This document shows positions 26,542 through 35,430 of a stretch of DNA of 64,000 nt, piece after piece. Source of the stretch: Streptomyces sp. NBC_00448 (GTDB taxonomy: Bacteria > Actinomycetota > Actinomycetes > Streptomycetales > Streptomycetaceae); NCBI RefSeq assembly GCF_036014115.1, contig NZ_CP107913.1, positions 8,239,501 through 8,303,500 of the forward strand, read 5' to 3'. The position numbers and the translations under genes are program-made. Below the pieces are notes generated by a model. The model made no database searches, was not told where the DNA came from, and saw nothing but the letters and a program-made list of their open reading frames with translations. Within the stretch, counting starts at the first letter, position 1, and each line of letters begins with the position of its first letter.

Positions 26542-28872
26542 ATGACATACAGAAGCAACGACGTGGCCCCACCCGTCACCGGGCCGCCGGACGGCCCGCC
26601 GCCCGTGGAAGCCGCCGACGCCACCGCCGCCGACGCCGCCGACGCCGGGCCGGGGCAGGGGATGAGCCGGCGCGGCCTGATCCGCTGGACGGGAGCGGCC
26701 GGCGTCGTCGGGCTCGGCGCGGCGGGCACCGGACTGCTGCCGGGTGTCGCGGGCAGCGCGCAGGCCGCGGACACGGCGGCCCCCTCCTCCTCCGCTTCCG
26801 CCGCCTCCTTCGCCGCCGCGCGGAGCGGCGCGTCCGGGAAGCCGGGCGGGACCAGCGCGGTGGACACCGTCTTCGACCCGATCCGGCCGCCGGCGGTGCC
26901 GCTGGCGGTGCGCTCGCCGTATCTGAGCGCCTGGCTGCCGGCGAGCAACACCGCCGGCACCTGGCCGACGTTCTGGACCGGCCGCACCACTGCGATGACC
27001 GGCATCGCGCAGATCGACGGCGTGCCCTACCTGTTCCTGGGCGCGCCGAACATCGACGGGCAGGTACTGCGCGGCATGGCGCAGCGCTCGCTGACCACCA
27101 CCGCGACCCGTTCGGTGTTCCAGTACGAGGCGGCCGGCGTGGAGTTGACGCTGACCTTCCTGTCCCCGGTGGAGCCGGGCGACCTGCGCCGGCAGTCGGT
27201 GCCGCTGTCGTACCTGACGGCGGAGGTGCGCAGCGGTGACGGCGCGGCACACGACGTGAAGCTGTACGTCGACATCTCCGGCGAGTGGGCGCACGGCGAC
27301 TCCGGCACGAAGATCGGCTGGTCGGGGGAGCAGGTGGCCGGCGCCGGCGGCGGCTCGCTCACCTCGCTGTCGTTCACCCCGGACGGCACCAAGTCCCTCG
27401 CGGAGAACGGGGACATGGCGACCTGGGGCACCGTGGTGTGGAGCGCCACCAACCGCCCCGGGCTGACCTGGCAGATCGGCGCCGACACGGTGGTACGCCC
27501 GGCCGCCCTGACCGACGGCAAGCTCGCCGGCAGCGCCGACACCCGCCAGCCGCGCGCGATCAACGACGCCTGGCCGGTCTTCGCCTTCCACTTCGACCTC
27601 GGCAGCGTCCACCGCACCGCGCAGCAGGCGGTGCTGTCCGTCGGCCATGTGCGTGAGCCCGCGGTGAGCTACCTCGGCACGCCGCTGCCGCCGCTGTGGA
27701 AGTCGTACTGGCCGACCTGGCAGCAGATGGCGGCCTTCTTCCACGGCGACCTCGCCACCGCCGGCAGCCGTACGGCCGCGCTCGACCGCAAGGTGCGCCA
27801 GGAGGCGACGGCGGTCGGCGGCCCGAAGTACGCGGCGCTGTGCGCGCTGGCGCTGCGGCAGGCGTACGGCGGCACCGAACTGGTCAGCAAGGACGGCACG
27901 CCGTGGGCGATGCTGAAGGAGATCTCCTCCTCCGGCAACGTCTCCACCGTGGACCTGCTCTACCCGGCGATGCCGGTCTTCGCCTGGGCGGACCCGGCCT
28001 ACCTCGGGCTGCTGCTGGCGCCGGTGCTGGAGTACGCCGAACACGGCGGCTGGCCCAAGGAGTTCGCCGAGCACGACCTGGGCTCCTCCTACCCGAACGC
28101 CGCCGGCCACAACGACGGCAACGAGGAGGACATGCCCGTCGAGGAGTCCGCGAACATGCTGCTGATGTCGGCGGCCTACCTGAAGGGGGCGTCCGCCTCG
28201 GCCGGGCGGGCCTTCGCCACCGGGCACTACGCGATCCTCAAGCAGTGGGCGGACTACCTGGTCGACAACGCCCTCGACCCGGGCTTCCAGAACCAGACCG
28301 ACGACTTCACCGGCTTCATCGGGCACAGCGCCAACCTCGCCCTGAAGGGCATCCTCGGCCTGGGCGCGATGAGCCAGGTGGCCGCCGCGGCCGGCAACGC
28401 CGCCGACCGCACCCGCTACCTCGGCGTCGCCAAGGACTACATCGGGCAGTGGACCGGCAAGGCGCAGGACACCACCCCCGACCACCTCAAGCTCGCCTAC
28501 GACCAGCCGGGCACCTGGAGCCTGAAGTACAACGGCTACCCGGACGCGCTGCTCGGCCTCGGCCTGGTGCCGGCCTCGGTCGCCGCCGAGGAGGCGGCGT
28601 GGTACCTCACCCAGGTCAACCCCTACGGCATCCCGCTGGACGTCCGGCACGCCTACACCAAGGGAGACTGGGAGATGTGGACCGCCGCCTGGCTGCGTGA
28701 CCACCCCGTGAGCGGCTATCTGGTCGACTCGTACTACGAGTTCGCGCACACCACGCCGTCCCGGGTGCCGTTCACCGACTGGTACGACACGGTCAACGAC
28801 CGGCCGGCCGGCGGCTTCCAGGCGCGCCCGGTGATCGGCGGCGTCTTCGCCCTGCTGAGCGTGACCCGATGA
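26542..28872 (+). CDS. Secreted DUF5127/DUF4965/DUF1793 (glutaminase-A-like) protein
   Basis: The 776-residue protein carries a twin-arginine signal (MSRRGLIRWTG, about 41-51) after a Pro/Ala-rich lead. Then come DUF5127 (about 110-340), DUF4965 and an alpha-helical DUF1793-type domain with DDFTGFIGHSANLALKG and KYNGYPDALLGL. The family includes fungal GtaA glutaminase and many bacterial proteins linked to polysaccharide loci, so a glycosidase-like role is as likely as glutaminase. ATG 26542 has TGGAGGAAA upstream; ATG 26662 at the Tat motif is an alternative. The stop overlaps the GH31 start (ATGA). Confidence 0.87.
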   Translation: MTYRSNDVAPPVTGPPDGPPPVEAADATAADAADAGPGQGMSRRGLIRWTGAAGVVGLGAAGTGLLPGVAGSAQAADTAAPSSSASAASFAAARSGASGKPGGTSAVDTVFDPIRPPAVPLAVRSPYLSAWLPASNTAGTWPTFWTGRTTAMTGIAQIDGVPYLFLGAPNIDGQVLRGMAQRSLTTTATRSVFQYEAAGVELTLTFLSPVEPGDLRRQSVPLSYLTAEVRSGDGAAHDVKLYVDISGEWAHGDSGTKIGWSGEQVAGAGGGSLTSLSFTPDGTKSLAENGDMATWGTVVWSATNRPGLTWQIGADTVVRPAALTDGKLAGSADTRQPRAINDAWPVFAFHFDLGSVHRTAQQAVLSVGHVREPAVSYLGTPLPPLWKSYWPTWQQMAAFFHGDLATAGSRTAALDRKVRQEATAVGGPKYAALCALALRQAYGGTELVSKDGTPWAMLKEISSSGNVSTVDLLYPAMPVFAWADPAYLGLLLAPVLEYAEHGGWPKEFAEHDLGSSYPNAAGHNDGNEEDMPVEESANMLLMSAAYLKGASASAGRAFATGHYAILKQWADYLVDNALDPGFQNQTDDFTGFIGHSANLALKGILGLGAMSQVAAAAGNAADRTRYLGVAKDYIGQWTGKAQDTTPDHLKLAYDQPGTWSLKYNGYPDALLGLGLVPASVAAEEAAWYLTQVNPYGIPLDVRHAYTKGDWEMWTAAWLRDHPVSGYLVDSYYEFAHTTPSRVPFTDWYDTVNDRPAGGFQARPVIGGVFALLSVTR

Positions 28873-31800
28873 GCGCGGCGAGGTCGCGCCGCCGGGCGAT
28901 CGGCGTACGGCGGCGGATCGCGGTCGTGGCCGCGGCGGCGGCCGCCGCCACGGTGCTCACCGGCACCGGACAGGCGGCGTCCGCGCACGGCACGGCCCAC
29001 CCCCGCATCCCCACCGTGACGTCCGGCGACGCCCGGTTCGAGGTGCTGTCGCCGACGCTGATCCGTACCGAGTACGCCGGCGACGGGCAGTTCACCGACA
29101 GCCCGACCTTCAACGCCATCGGCCGGGACTCCTTCACCAGCACGCCGTACACCTCCAGCACCTCCGACGGCTGGCTCACCCTCACCACCAGCAAGGTGAC
29201 CCTGCGGTACAAGGTGGACTCGGGGGCCTTCACCGCGCAGAACCTCACGGTGGACCAGAACGCGGGCAGCACCCCGGTCACCGCCACCCCGTGGAACGGG
29301 CTGACCTGCACGGTCGGCGCGCTGTGCGAGGCGGAGGACCTCTCGGCCGCGGGCGTCAGCACCGCCTCGGACCACACCGGGGCCACCGGCACCGGCTTCC
29401 TGGCCGGCTTCACCGCGCAGGGCGACTCGGTCTCCGCCGACGTGGACGCCACGACGGCGGGCTCCTACGAGTTCGACGCCCGGTACGCCAACGCGCTGGG
29501 CGGCGACGGCAAGAACACCACCCGCACGCTGTCGCTGACGGTGGACGGCGGCACGGCGCGGACGGTGAGCCTGCCGGTGACCGCGGACTGGGACACCTGG
29601 GCCGTCGCGCGGGTGCCGGTCGACCTGACCGCGGGCCACCACACGGTGACGCTGGCGCACGCCGCCGCGGACTCCGGCAACGTCAACCTCGACAGCGTCG
29701 CGGTGGTCACGCCCGGCGCGTCCTACCCGGGGACGTCGGCCACCGCGATCACGGACTGCCGGTTCGGGGTGAGCTGCGAGTCCGAGGCGGGCCGCGCCAC
29801 GGGCTCCGCGGTGGTCGCCACGAACCACCAGAGCTACTCCGGGGCCGGCTTCGTCGCGGAACTGAACCAGGGCGCCGGGCTGACCCACCGGATCGTCGGG
29901 GTGCCGGCCGACGGCACGTACCTGCTGCGGCTGCGCTACGCCAACGGCGTCGGCGGCGACGGCCTGCACCAGACCCGCACCATGACGGTCACGGCCGGCG
30001 GCGACGACACGACGCTCAGCCTGCCGGCCACCGCCGACTGGGACACCTGGGGCACCGCGTCCGTCCCGGTCACCCTGACCGCGGGCACCGACGACATCAC
30101 CCTGGGCTGCCCGGACGCGACCAGCTGCCACGTCAACGCCGACACGGTGTCCGTCAGCGACCAGAGCGCGCCCGCGCCCGCGCCGCACATCGCCCTGGGC
30201 GGCTACCGCCGCGGCCTGGACGGGGTCAACGGCGACAACGGCGACCCGTCCATCACGCCCGGCCTGCTCTACCGGGACGGCTGGTACCTGCTGGACGACA
30301 CCTCCTCGGCGCTGTACTCCACCGCGACCGGGACGGCCTCCGCGCGGCCCGGCCACGGCGGCGCGCCCTACCAGGACGGCTACCTCTTCGGCTACGGGCA
30401 CGACTACCAGCAGGCGCTGACGGACCTGGCCACCCTCACCGGCCCCTCCGAGCTGCTGCCCGAATGGGCCTACGGGGTCTGGTACTCGGAGTACATGGAC
30501 CGCACCGCGGCCGACTACGAGAACACCATCCTGCCCGCGTTCCGTTCCGAGGGCGACCCGCTGGACGTCCTGGTCACCGACACCGACTTCAAGTCACCGG
30601 CGACCTGGGACGGTTGGGAGATGGACCCGGCCAAGTTCCCCGACCCGAAGGCGTTCTTCGACTGGGCGGCGGGCCAGGGGCTGCACAACACGCTCAACAT
30701 CCACCCGAGCATCGTCAGCACCGACCCGCAGTTCGCGCAGGCCGAGTCCACCGCGAAGAACAAGCTCGCCAAGAGCGGCTGCGACGGCGACGTGTGCACG
30801 TACACCTTCGACTTCGGCGACCCGGACCAGCTCAAGGCGTACCTGGGGCTGCACCAGACGATGGAGCAGGCCGGCGCGGACTTCTGGTGGCTGGACTGGT
30901 GCTGCGACAACTCGCAGTCCACGCTGGCCGGCGTCACCCCCGACGCCTGGATCAACCAGCAGTACGCCACCGACGCGGACAAGACCGTCGGGCGCGGGTT
31001 CGTGCTCTCCCGGGCCTTCGGGTCGCTCCAGTCCGGCGGCTACAGCAGCCCGACCGGCCTGCCGACCGGACCGTGGGCGGACAAGCGCACCACCGTCCAC
31101 TTCACCGGGGACACCTCCTCCACCTGGGGCACCCTGAAGTTCGAGGTCGGCTACACCCCGGGCGAGTCAGCCGCCACCGGTCTGTCCGCGGTCAGCCACG
31201 ACATCGGCGGCTTCAACGACGCGACCGGGCTGACCGGCTCCGAGACGTACTCCGACGGCGGGCAGCAGAAGTCCACCACCAAGCTCCCCGACGACCTGTA
31301 CGCCCGCTGGGTCCAACTCGGCACCTTCCAGCCGGTGGACCGGCTGCACGGCAACCACAGCGACCGGCTGCCCTGGCAGTACGGCACGGACGCGCGCGCC
31401 TCCGCGGACAAGTTCCTCAACCTGCGCGAGGACCTGCTGCCGTACACCTACACCCTCGCCCAGCAGGCGAACGCCACCGGCGTCCCGGTGGTCCGGCCGA
31501 TGTACCTCCAGTACCCGGAGGAGGACAGCGCCTACACCACGGCGGGCAGCGAGTACATGTACGGGCCCGACGTGCTGGTCGCGCCGGTCACCACGCCCGG
31601 TACCACCGCCACCACCTCGGTGTGGCTGCCGCCGGGCACCACCTGGACCGACTACTTCACCGGCCAGACCTACCCCGGCGGCACCACGCAGACCGTCACC
31701 ACCGGGCTCGACACGATGCCGGTGTTCGTCCGGGCCGGCGCGGTCGTGCCGACCAGGACCGACCACGTCAGCAGCGACGCGAAGAGCCCGCTGAAGAAGG

Positions 31801-32144
31801 TCACGCTCACCGTCGCCGGCGGCGCGTCGGGCTCGTTCTCGCTCTACGAGGACGACGGCACCTCCGCGGTGCCGGCCCGCTCCGCGACCACGGCCGTCCA
31901 CTACAGCGAGCACAAGGGAGTGCACACCCTGCGGATCGGCGCGGCCGACGGTTCCTTCCCCGGCCAGGTCACCAGCCGCCAGTGGACGGTGACCTTCCGC
32001 GGGATCTCCGCGCCCGGCGCGGTGGCCGCCACCGGCGTCCGGCTGCCCAGGACGGCCTGGCACTACAGCGCGGCGGACCACACCCTGACCGTCACCCTCC
32101 CGGCCCGCAGCGTGCACAGCGCCACCACCGTCACCGTCCACTGA
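28869..32144 (+). CDS. Secreted glycoside hydrolase family 31 with two CBM6/35-like modules
   Basis: The 1091-residue protein has a signal peptide (about 1-40) and a GH31 N-terminal region. Two beta-sandwich modules are inserted (about 150-285 and 295-440), each starting with a CEAED/CESEAG-type motif and sharing TADWDTW, as in CBM6/35. The catalytic barrel follows, with nucleophile D676 in WWLDWCCDNS and acid/base D748 in TGDTSSTW, then C-terminal beta domains. GH31 enzymes hydrolyse alpha-glucosides or alpha-xylosides. It is translationally coupled to the DUF4965 gene (ATGA) and ends before a strong hairpin. Confidence 0.93.
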   Translation: MSAARSRRRAIGVRRRIAVVAAAAAAATVLTGTGQAASAHGTAHPRIPTVTSGDARFEVLSPTLIRTEYAGDGQFTDSPTFNAIGRDSFTSTPYTSSTSDGWLTLTTSKVTLRYKVDSGAFTAQNLTVDQNAGSTPVTATPWNGLTCTVGALCEAEDLSAAGVSTASDHTGATGTGFLAGFTAQGDSVSADVDATTAGSYEFDARYANALGGDGKNTTRTLSLTVDGGTARTVSLPVTADWDTWAVARVPVDLTAGHHTVTLAHAAADSGNVNLDSVAVVTPGASYPGTSATAITDCRFGVSCESEAGRATGSAVVATNHQSYSGAGFVAELNQGAGLTHRIVGVPADGTYLLRLRYANGVGGDGLHQTRTMTVTAGGDDTTLSLPATADWDTWGTASVPVTLTAGTDDITLGCPDATSCHVNADTVSVSDQSAPAPAPHIALGGYRRGLDGVNGDNGDPSITPGLLYRDGWYLLDDTSSALYSTATGTASARPGHGGAPYQDGYLFGYGHDYQQALTDLATLTGPSELLPEWAYGVWYSEYMDRTAADYENTILPAFRSEGDPLDVLVTDTDFKSPATWDGWEMDPAKFPDPKAFFDWAAGQGLHNTLNIHPSIVSTDPQFAQAESTAKNKLAKSGCDGDVCTYTFDFGDPDQLKAYLGLHQTMEQAGADFWWLDWCCDNSQSTLAGVTPDAWINQQYATDADKTVGRGFVLSRAFGSLQSGGYSSPTGLPTGPWADKRTTVHFTGDTSSTWGTLKFEVGYTPGESAATGLSAVSHDIGGFNDATGLTGSETYSDGGQQKSTTKLPDDLYARWVQLGTFQPVDRLHGNHSDRLPWQYGTDARASADKFLNLREDLLPYTYTLAQQANATGVPVVRPMYLQYPEEDSAYTTAGSEYMYGPDVLVAPVTTPGTTATTSVWLPPGTTWTDYFTGQTYPGGTTQTVTTGLDTMPVFVRAGAVVPTRTDHVSSDAKSPLKKVTLTVAGGASGSFSLYEDDGTSAVPARSATTAVHYSEHKGVHTLRIGAADGSFPGQVTSRQWTVTFRGISAPGAVAATGVRLPRTAWHYSAADHTLTVTLPARSVHSATTVTVH

Positions 32145-32167
32145 GATCCCGGGACAGGTGACGGTCA

Positions 32168-32214
32168 ACGGCCCGGGGCGGGTCCGGCGAACCGCCGGAC
32201 CCGCCCCGGGCCGT
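32168..32214. terminator. 21-bp-stem hairpin between convergent operons
   Basis: A perfect 21-bp inverted repeat (arms 32168-32188 and 32194-32214, left arm starting ACGGCCCGGGG) encloses a 5-nt loop. It lies 24 bp after the GH31 stop and 28 bp from the rhaI stop on the other strand. There is no T-tract, as is common for actinobacterial terminators. It should work in both directions. Confidence 0.88.
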
Positions 32215-32241
32215 ACCGCCGACGCGGGGACGGACGCGCGC

Positions 32242-33408
32242 TCAGGCGCCCCAGCCGGCCTGGGTGCCGCCGACCCGGTCGGCGACGATCCGCTCGGCGT
32301 AGCCGGACCGCGCGTACGCCGCCATCGGGTCCGGGTCGATCCCCGACTCCGCGCGCAACTCGGCCAGCAGCGGGCGCACATCGGTGTTGAAGGCGTCCAT
32401 CAGGACGCCGTTGGCGCCCAGCACGTCACCGGCCGCCTGCGCCGCGGCGAGCGCCTCGGTGTCGACCAGCAGCGCCTTCGCGGTGGCCTCCTGCACGTTC
32501 ATCACCGAACGGATCTGGCCGGGGATCTTGGGCTCGATGTTGTGGCACTGGTCGAGCATGAACGCGATCCCGGAGTCCTCCGCCAGCCCGCCCGCCTGCT
32601 TGACCTCGAAGAGGATGCGGAAGAGCTGAAAGGGGTCGGCGGCACCGACCATGAGGTCGTCGTCGGCGTAGAAGCGGGAGTTGAAGTCGAACGCGCCGAG
32701 CTTCCCCTCGCGCAGCAGGAACGCCACGATGAACTCGATGTTGGTGCCCGGCGCGTGGTGCCCGGTGTCGACGCACACCTGCGCCCGCTCGCCCAGCCGC
32801 AGGCAGTGCGCGTAGGCGGTGCCCCAGTCCGGCACGTCGGTGGTGTAGAAGGCCGGTTCGAAGAGCTTGTACTCCAGGATCAGCCGCTGGTCGGCCGACA
32901 GCCGCGCGTACACCGCGTCGAGCGCCTCGGCCAGCCGGTCCTGCCGGGCCCTGATGTCGTCCTGGCCGGGGTAGTTGGTGCCGTCGGAGAACCACAGCTT
33001 CAGATCCCGCGAGCCGGTCCTGTCCATCACGTCCACGCACGCGAAGAGGTGGTCGAGCGCCTTGCGCCGGACGGCCGGGTCGGGGTTGGTGACGCTGCCG
33101 AGCCGGTAGTCGTCGTCCTGGAAGACGTTGGCGTTGACGGTGCCCAGCGTGATGCCGGCGTCCGCCGCGGCGCGGCCCAGCTCGGCGTAGTCCGCGACCT
33201 CGTCCCAGGGGATGTGCAGGGCGACGGTCGGCGCGACCCCGGTGAAGGCGTGCACCTGGGCCGCGTCGGCGATCTTCTCGAACGGGTCCCGGGGCACGCC
33301 CTGTTGGGCGAAGACCTTGAACCTGGTGCCGGAGTTGCCGAACGCCCACGACGGCAACTCGATGCGCTGCGCGCGCAGTACGTTCTTGGCTGCCTCACGA
33401 CCGGCCAT
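32242..33408 (-). CDS. rhaI: L-rhamnose isomerase
   Basis: The 388-residue protein matches the RhaI type of L-rhamnose isomerase (xylose-isomerase-like TIM barrel), which converts L-rhamnose to L-rhamnulose. Recognisable segments are ELPSWAFGNSGTRF, FSDGTNYPGQDD, the metal-site stretches EYKLFEPAFY, CVDTGHHAPGTNIE and FDFNSRFYADDD, and a C-terminal GYAERI. ATG 33408 is the only good start. It is the last gene of the rhamnose operon, behind transporter and mutarotase. No rhamnulose kinase or aldolase is present in the window. Confidence 0.93.
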   Translation of the reverse strand: MAGREAAKNVLRAQRIELPSWAFGNSGTRFKVFAQQGVPRDPFEKIADAAQVHAFTGVAPTVALHIPWDEVADYAELGRAAADAGITLGTVNANVFQDDDYRLGSVTNPDPAVRRKALDHLFACVDVMDRTGSRDLKLWFSDGTNYPGQDDIRARQDRLAEALDAVYARLSADQRLILEYKLFEPAFYTTDVPDWGTAYAHCLRLGERAQVCVDTGHHAPGTNIEFIVAFLLREGKLGAFDFNSRFYADDDLMVGAADPFQLFRILFEVKQAGGLAEDSGIAFMLDQCHNIEPKIPGQIRSVMNVQEATAKALLVDTEALAAAQAAGDVLGANGVLMDAFNTDVRPLLAELRAESGIDPDPMAAYARSGYAERIVADRVGGTQAGWGA

Positions 33409-33462
33409 GGGCGGACCTGCTTTCCAGTGCGGACGGTTCTTGCTGACAGTTCGGATCGGTGC

Positions 33463-34977
33463 TCACAAGGCGACCTCCACCAGGTTCACGCCCAGCAGGT
33501 CGGCGGTCGACCGCAGTTGGGGCAGCAGGTCGCCGACGCCCAGCGCCCAGTGGTGCGAGATGCCGGTGGCGCTCCACGCGTCGGTCCACTCGCCCGGGTC
33601 GCAGCCGAAGTCGACCCGCGAGGTGGTGTTGCCGATCTCCAGCAGCGGTCCCGGGACCACCTCGCCGGTGGAGGCGACGAACGTGAAGGCGCCGTCGCGC
33701 TGTTGGGCGATCCCGAAGGTGGTGACCGGGCCGTGCGCCACGTCGAACTCCACGGACACGCCCCAGCCGCGCTTGCCGTGGTAGACGCCCAGGCCGCGCA
33801 GCAGCGGCCGCCGTTGACTGATCGCCAGGTGGGCCGGGCCGTCGTGGCCCATCTCCACCACGTTGTCGCGGAAGTTCAGCGCCTGGAGTTCGGTGAACGA
33901 GCCGCCGCCGCCGAGCCGGTCCACGATGAGCATGGCCAGCGAGGTGCGCAGTTCGTACTCGCCGGTGGTCGGCACGCCGCGCGCGGTGAGCAGGGACGCG
34001 CCGAGGATCATGCCGGCACCGAGCCGTTCGTGCTGCTCGCCCTCCAGGCCGCGGTGGTAGTAGGCGAGGCTGTCCAGCGCGAAGTCGTCCGCCAGCCGGT
34101 CCAGCCCCACCGACACCTTCGCCGCCCAGCGGAAGTCCTCCTCCTGGACCGTCGGGTCCAGGTCGAACACCTCCCGGGCCAGCGCGATCCGCTCCTCGAC
34201 CTGCGCGTCGGTGACCGCGGCGACCCGCACCCGCAGGTCGTCGAACTCCAGCACCTCCATGTGGCCGCCGAAGTTCGCCGGGACCAGTGTGAGGTCGGTC
34301 GACACGTCGAGCATGCCCGGATAGAGGTGCCCCATCAGGCCGTGCCGGCCGTGCCGCAGCGCGCCGCGCACCCCGGCCGCCTTGATCCAGCGGCCGATCC
34401 GGTCCCAGGCCCGCTCGTCCTCCAGGTACCCCGACACCGAGCGGAAGTCGATGCCGCAGCGCAGGAAGGCGTTGGCCATCTCCGGCAGCGGGCAGGCGCC
34501 GCAGTACGCCAGCCACTGACCGGTGTCGAAGGTCGCGTGGTCCATCGCCTCGGTGGGCTGGAGGTTGATCAGCAGCACCGGGGCGCCGCTGCGCTGCGCG
34601 ATCGGCACCAGCATCGACGCGGTCATGTAGGTGGTGAGGAAGCCGACGATGATGTCGCAGCCGGCCACCCGCAGCGTCTCGGCGGCGCGCGCGGCGTCGG
34701 AGGCGTCGGAGACGAATCCGGCGTCCACCACGTCGCAGTCCAGCGCCCGCATCCGTTCCGCCACCCGGTCCGCGGAGCGCTGGAGTTGGGGCAGCAGGTC
34801 GGGGAACTGCGGCCAGTAGGCGCCGAGTCCGCCGGCCACCAGGCCGACCTTGGTGCGCCGGGCGGTGATGCGTCGCAGCCCGGTCGGCAGGGCGGACGGC
34901 GGCGAGGCGGAAGGCGGCGCGGAACCCGGCTGCCGCGCGGGGCCGTCGGGCTGGGAGGAGTCGAAAGTCGTGGTCAT
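33463..34977 (-). CDS. L-fucose/L-arabinose isomerase family protein
   Basis: The 504-residue protein fits the L-fucose/L-arabinose isomerase-like superfamily: VGLVAGGLGAYWPQFPDL, GCDIIVGFLTTYMTASM, QPTEAMDH and ARGVPTTGEYELRTSLAMLI with the metal-site Glu. These enzymes interconvert aldoses and ketoses. Its precise substrate is not certain; in this operon it could handle rhamnose-related or arabinose sugars. The first 35 residues are a disordered Pro/Ser-rich lead. Its ATG (34977) overlaps the mutarotase stop by 4 bp. Confidence 0.85.
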   Translation of the reverse strand: MTTTFDSSQPDGPARQPGSAPPSASPPSALPTGLRRITARRTKVGLVAGGLGAYWPQFPDLLPQLQRSADRVAERMRALDCDVVDAGFVSDASDAARAAETLRVAGCDIIVGFLTTYMTASMLVPIAQRSGAPVLLINLQPTEAMDHATFDTGQWLAYCGACPLPEMANAFLRCGIDFRSVSGYLEDERAWDRIGRWIKAAGVRGALRHGRHGLMGHLYPGMLDVSTDLTLVPANFGGHMEVLEFDDLRVRVAAVTDAQVEERIALAREVFDLDPTVQEEDFRWAAKVSVGLDRLADDFALDSLAYYHRGLEGEQHERLGAGMILGASLLTARGVPTTGEYELRTSLAMLIVDRLGGGGSFTELQALNFRDNVVEMGHDGPAHLAISQRRPLLRGLGVYHGKRGWGVSVEFDVAHGPVTTFGIAQQRDGAFTFVASTGEVVPGPLLEIGNTTSRVDFGCDPGEWTDAWSATGISHHWALGVGDLLPQLRSTADLLGVNLVEVAL

Positions 34978-35330
34978 CGGCCGGGTCCTTCTCCACTGGC
35001 GTGCAGTTGGTCGTCGAGGTTGAAGATCTGCCGCAGCAGCACGAACCCCTCGTCCGGCGGCTGCCCGTCCAGGCCGGTGAAGAAGGGGGCCATCTCGGCC
35101 TGCCAGCGGGCGTTGACGTCGGTGCGGGCCATCGCGGCCTGCGCGGCGGCGAGGTCGTCGGCCTCGACGTATCCGACGATCAGCCCGTCATCGGCGGCGA
35201 AGATCGAGTAGTTGCGCCAGCCCGCCGCGTCGAGCGCGCGCAGCATGTCCGGCCAGACCTGCGCGTGCCGCTCGCGGTACTCGTCGAGCCGGTCGGGCCT
35301 GACCCGTAGCAGGAAGCAGTAGCGGTTCAT
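34974..35330 (-). CDS. rhaM: L-rhamnose mutarotase
   Basis: The 118-residue protein is an L-rhamnose mutarotase of the dimeric alpha-beta barrel fold. It has MNRYCFLLRVRPDRLDEYRERHAQVWPDML, WRNYSIF and a C-terminal LLRQIFNLD. It speeds interconversion of alpha and beta rhamnose for the isomerase. ATG 35330 starts the conserved YCFLLRV strand; a longer frame upstream has no support. It overlaps the downstream isomerase-like gene (ATGA) and follows the binding-protein gene by 100 bp. Confidence 0.93.
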   Translation of the reverse strand: MNRYCFLLRVRPDRLDEYRERHAQVWPDMLRALDAAGWRNYSIFAADDGLIVGYVEADDLAAAQAAMARTDVNARWQAEMAPFFTGLDGQPPDEGFVLLRQIFNLDDQLHASGEGPGR

Positions 35331-35430
35331 CCGATCGTCGTTCCCTTGTGCTCTCCGGGGCGCCGGGGCGTCCCGGGTGCCGCCGGCGCCGGCCGGCCCC
35401 ATGACGGGACCGGCCGGGCGCCCCGCGGCA

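Noticed and set aside
26113..28749. An 878-codon minus-strand frame opposite the DUF4965 gene
   Set aside because: Shadow frame without motifs; overlaps a gene with clear Tat signal and family segments.
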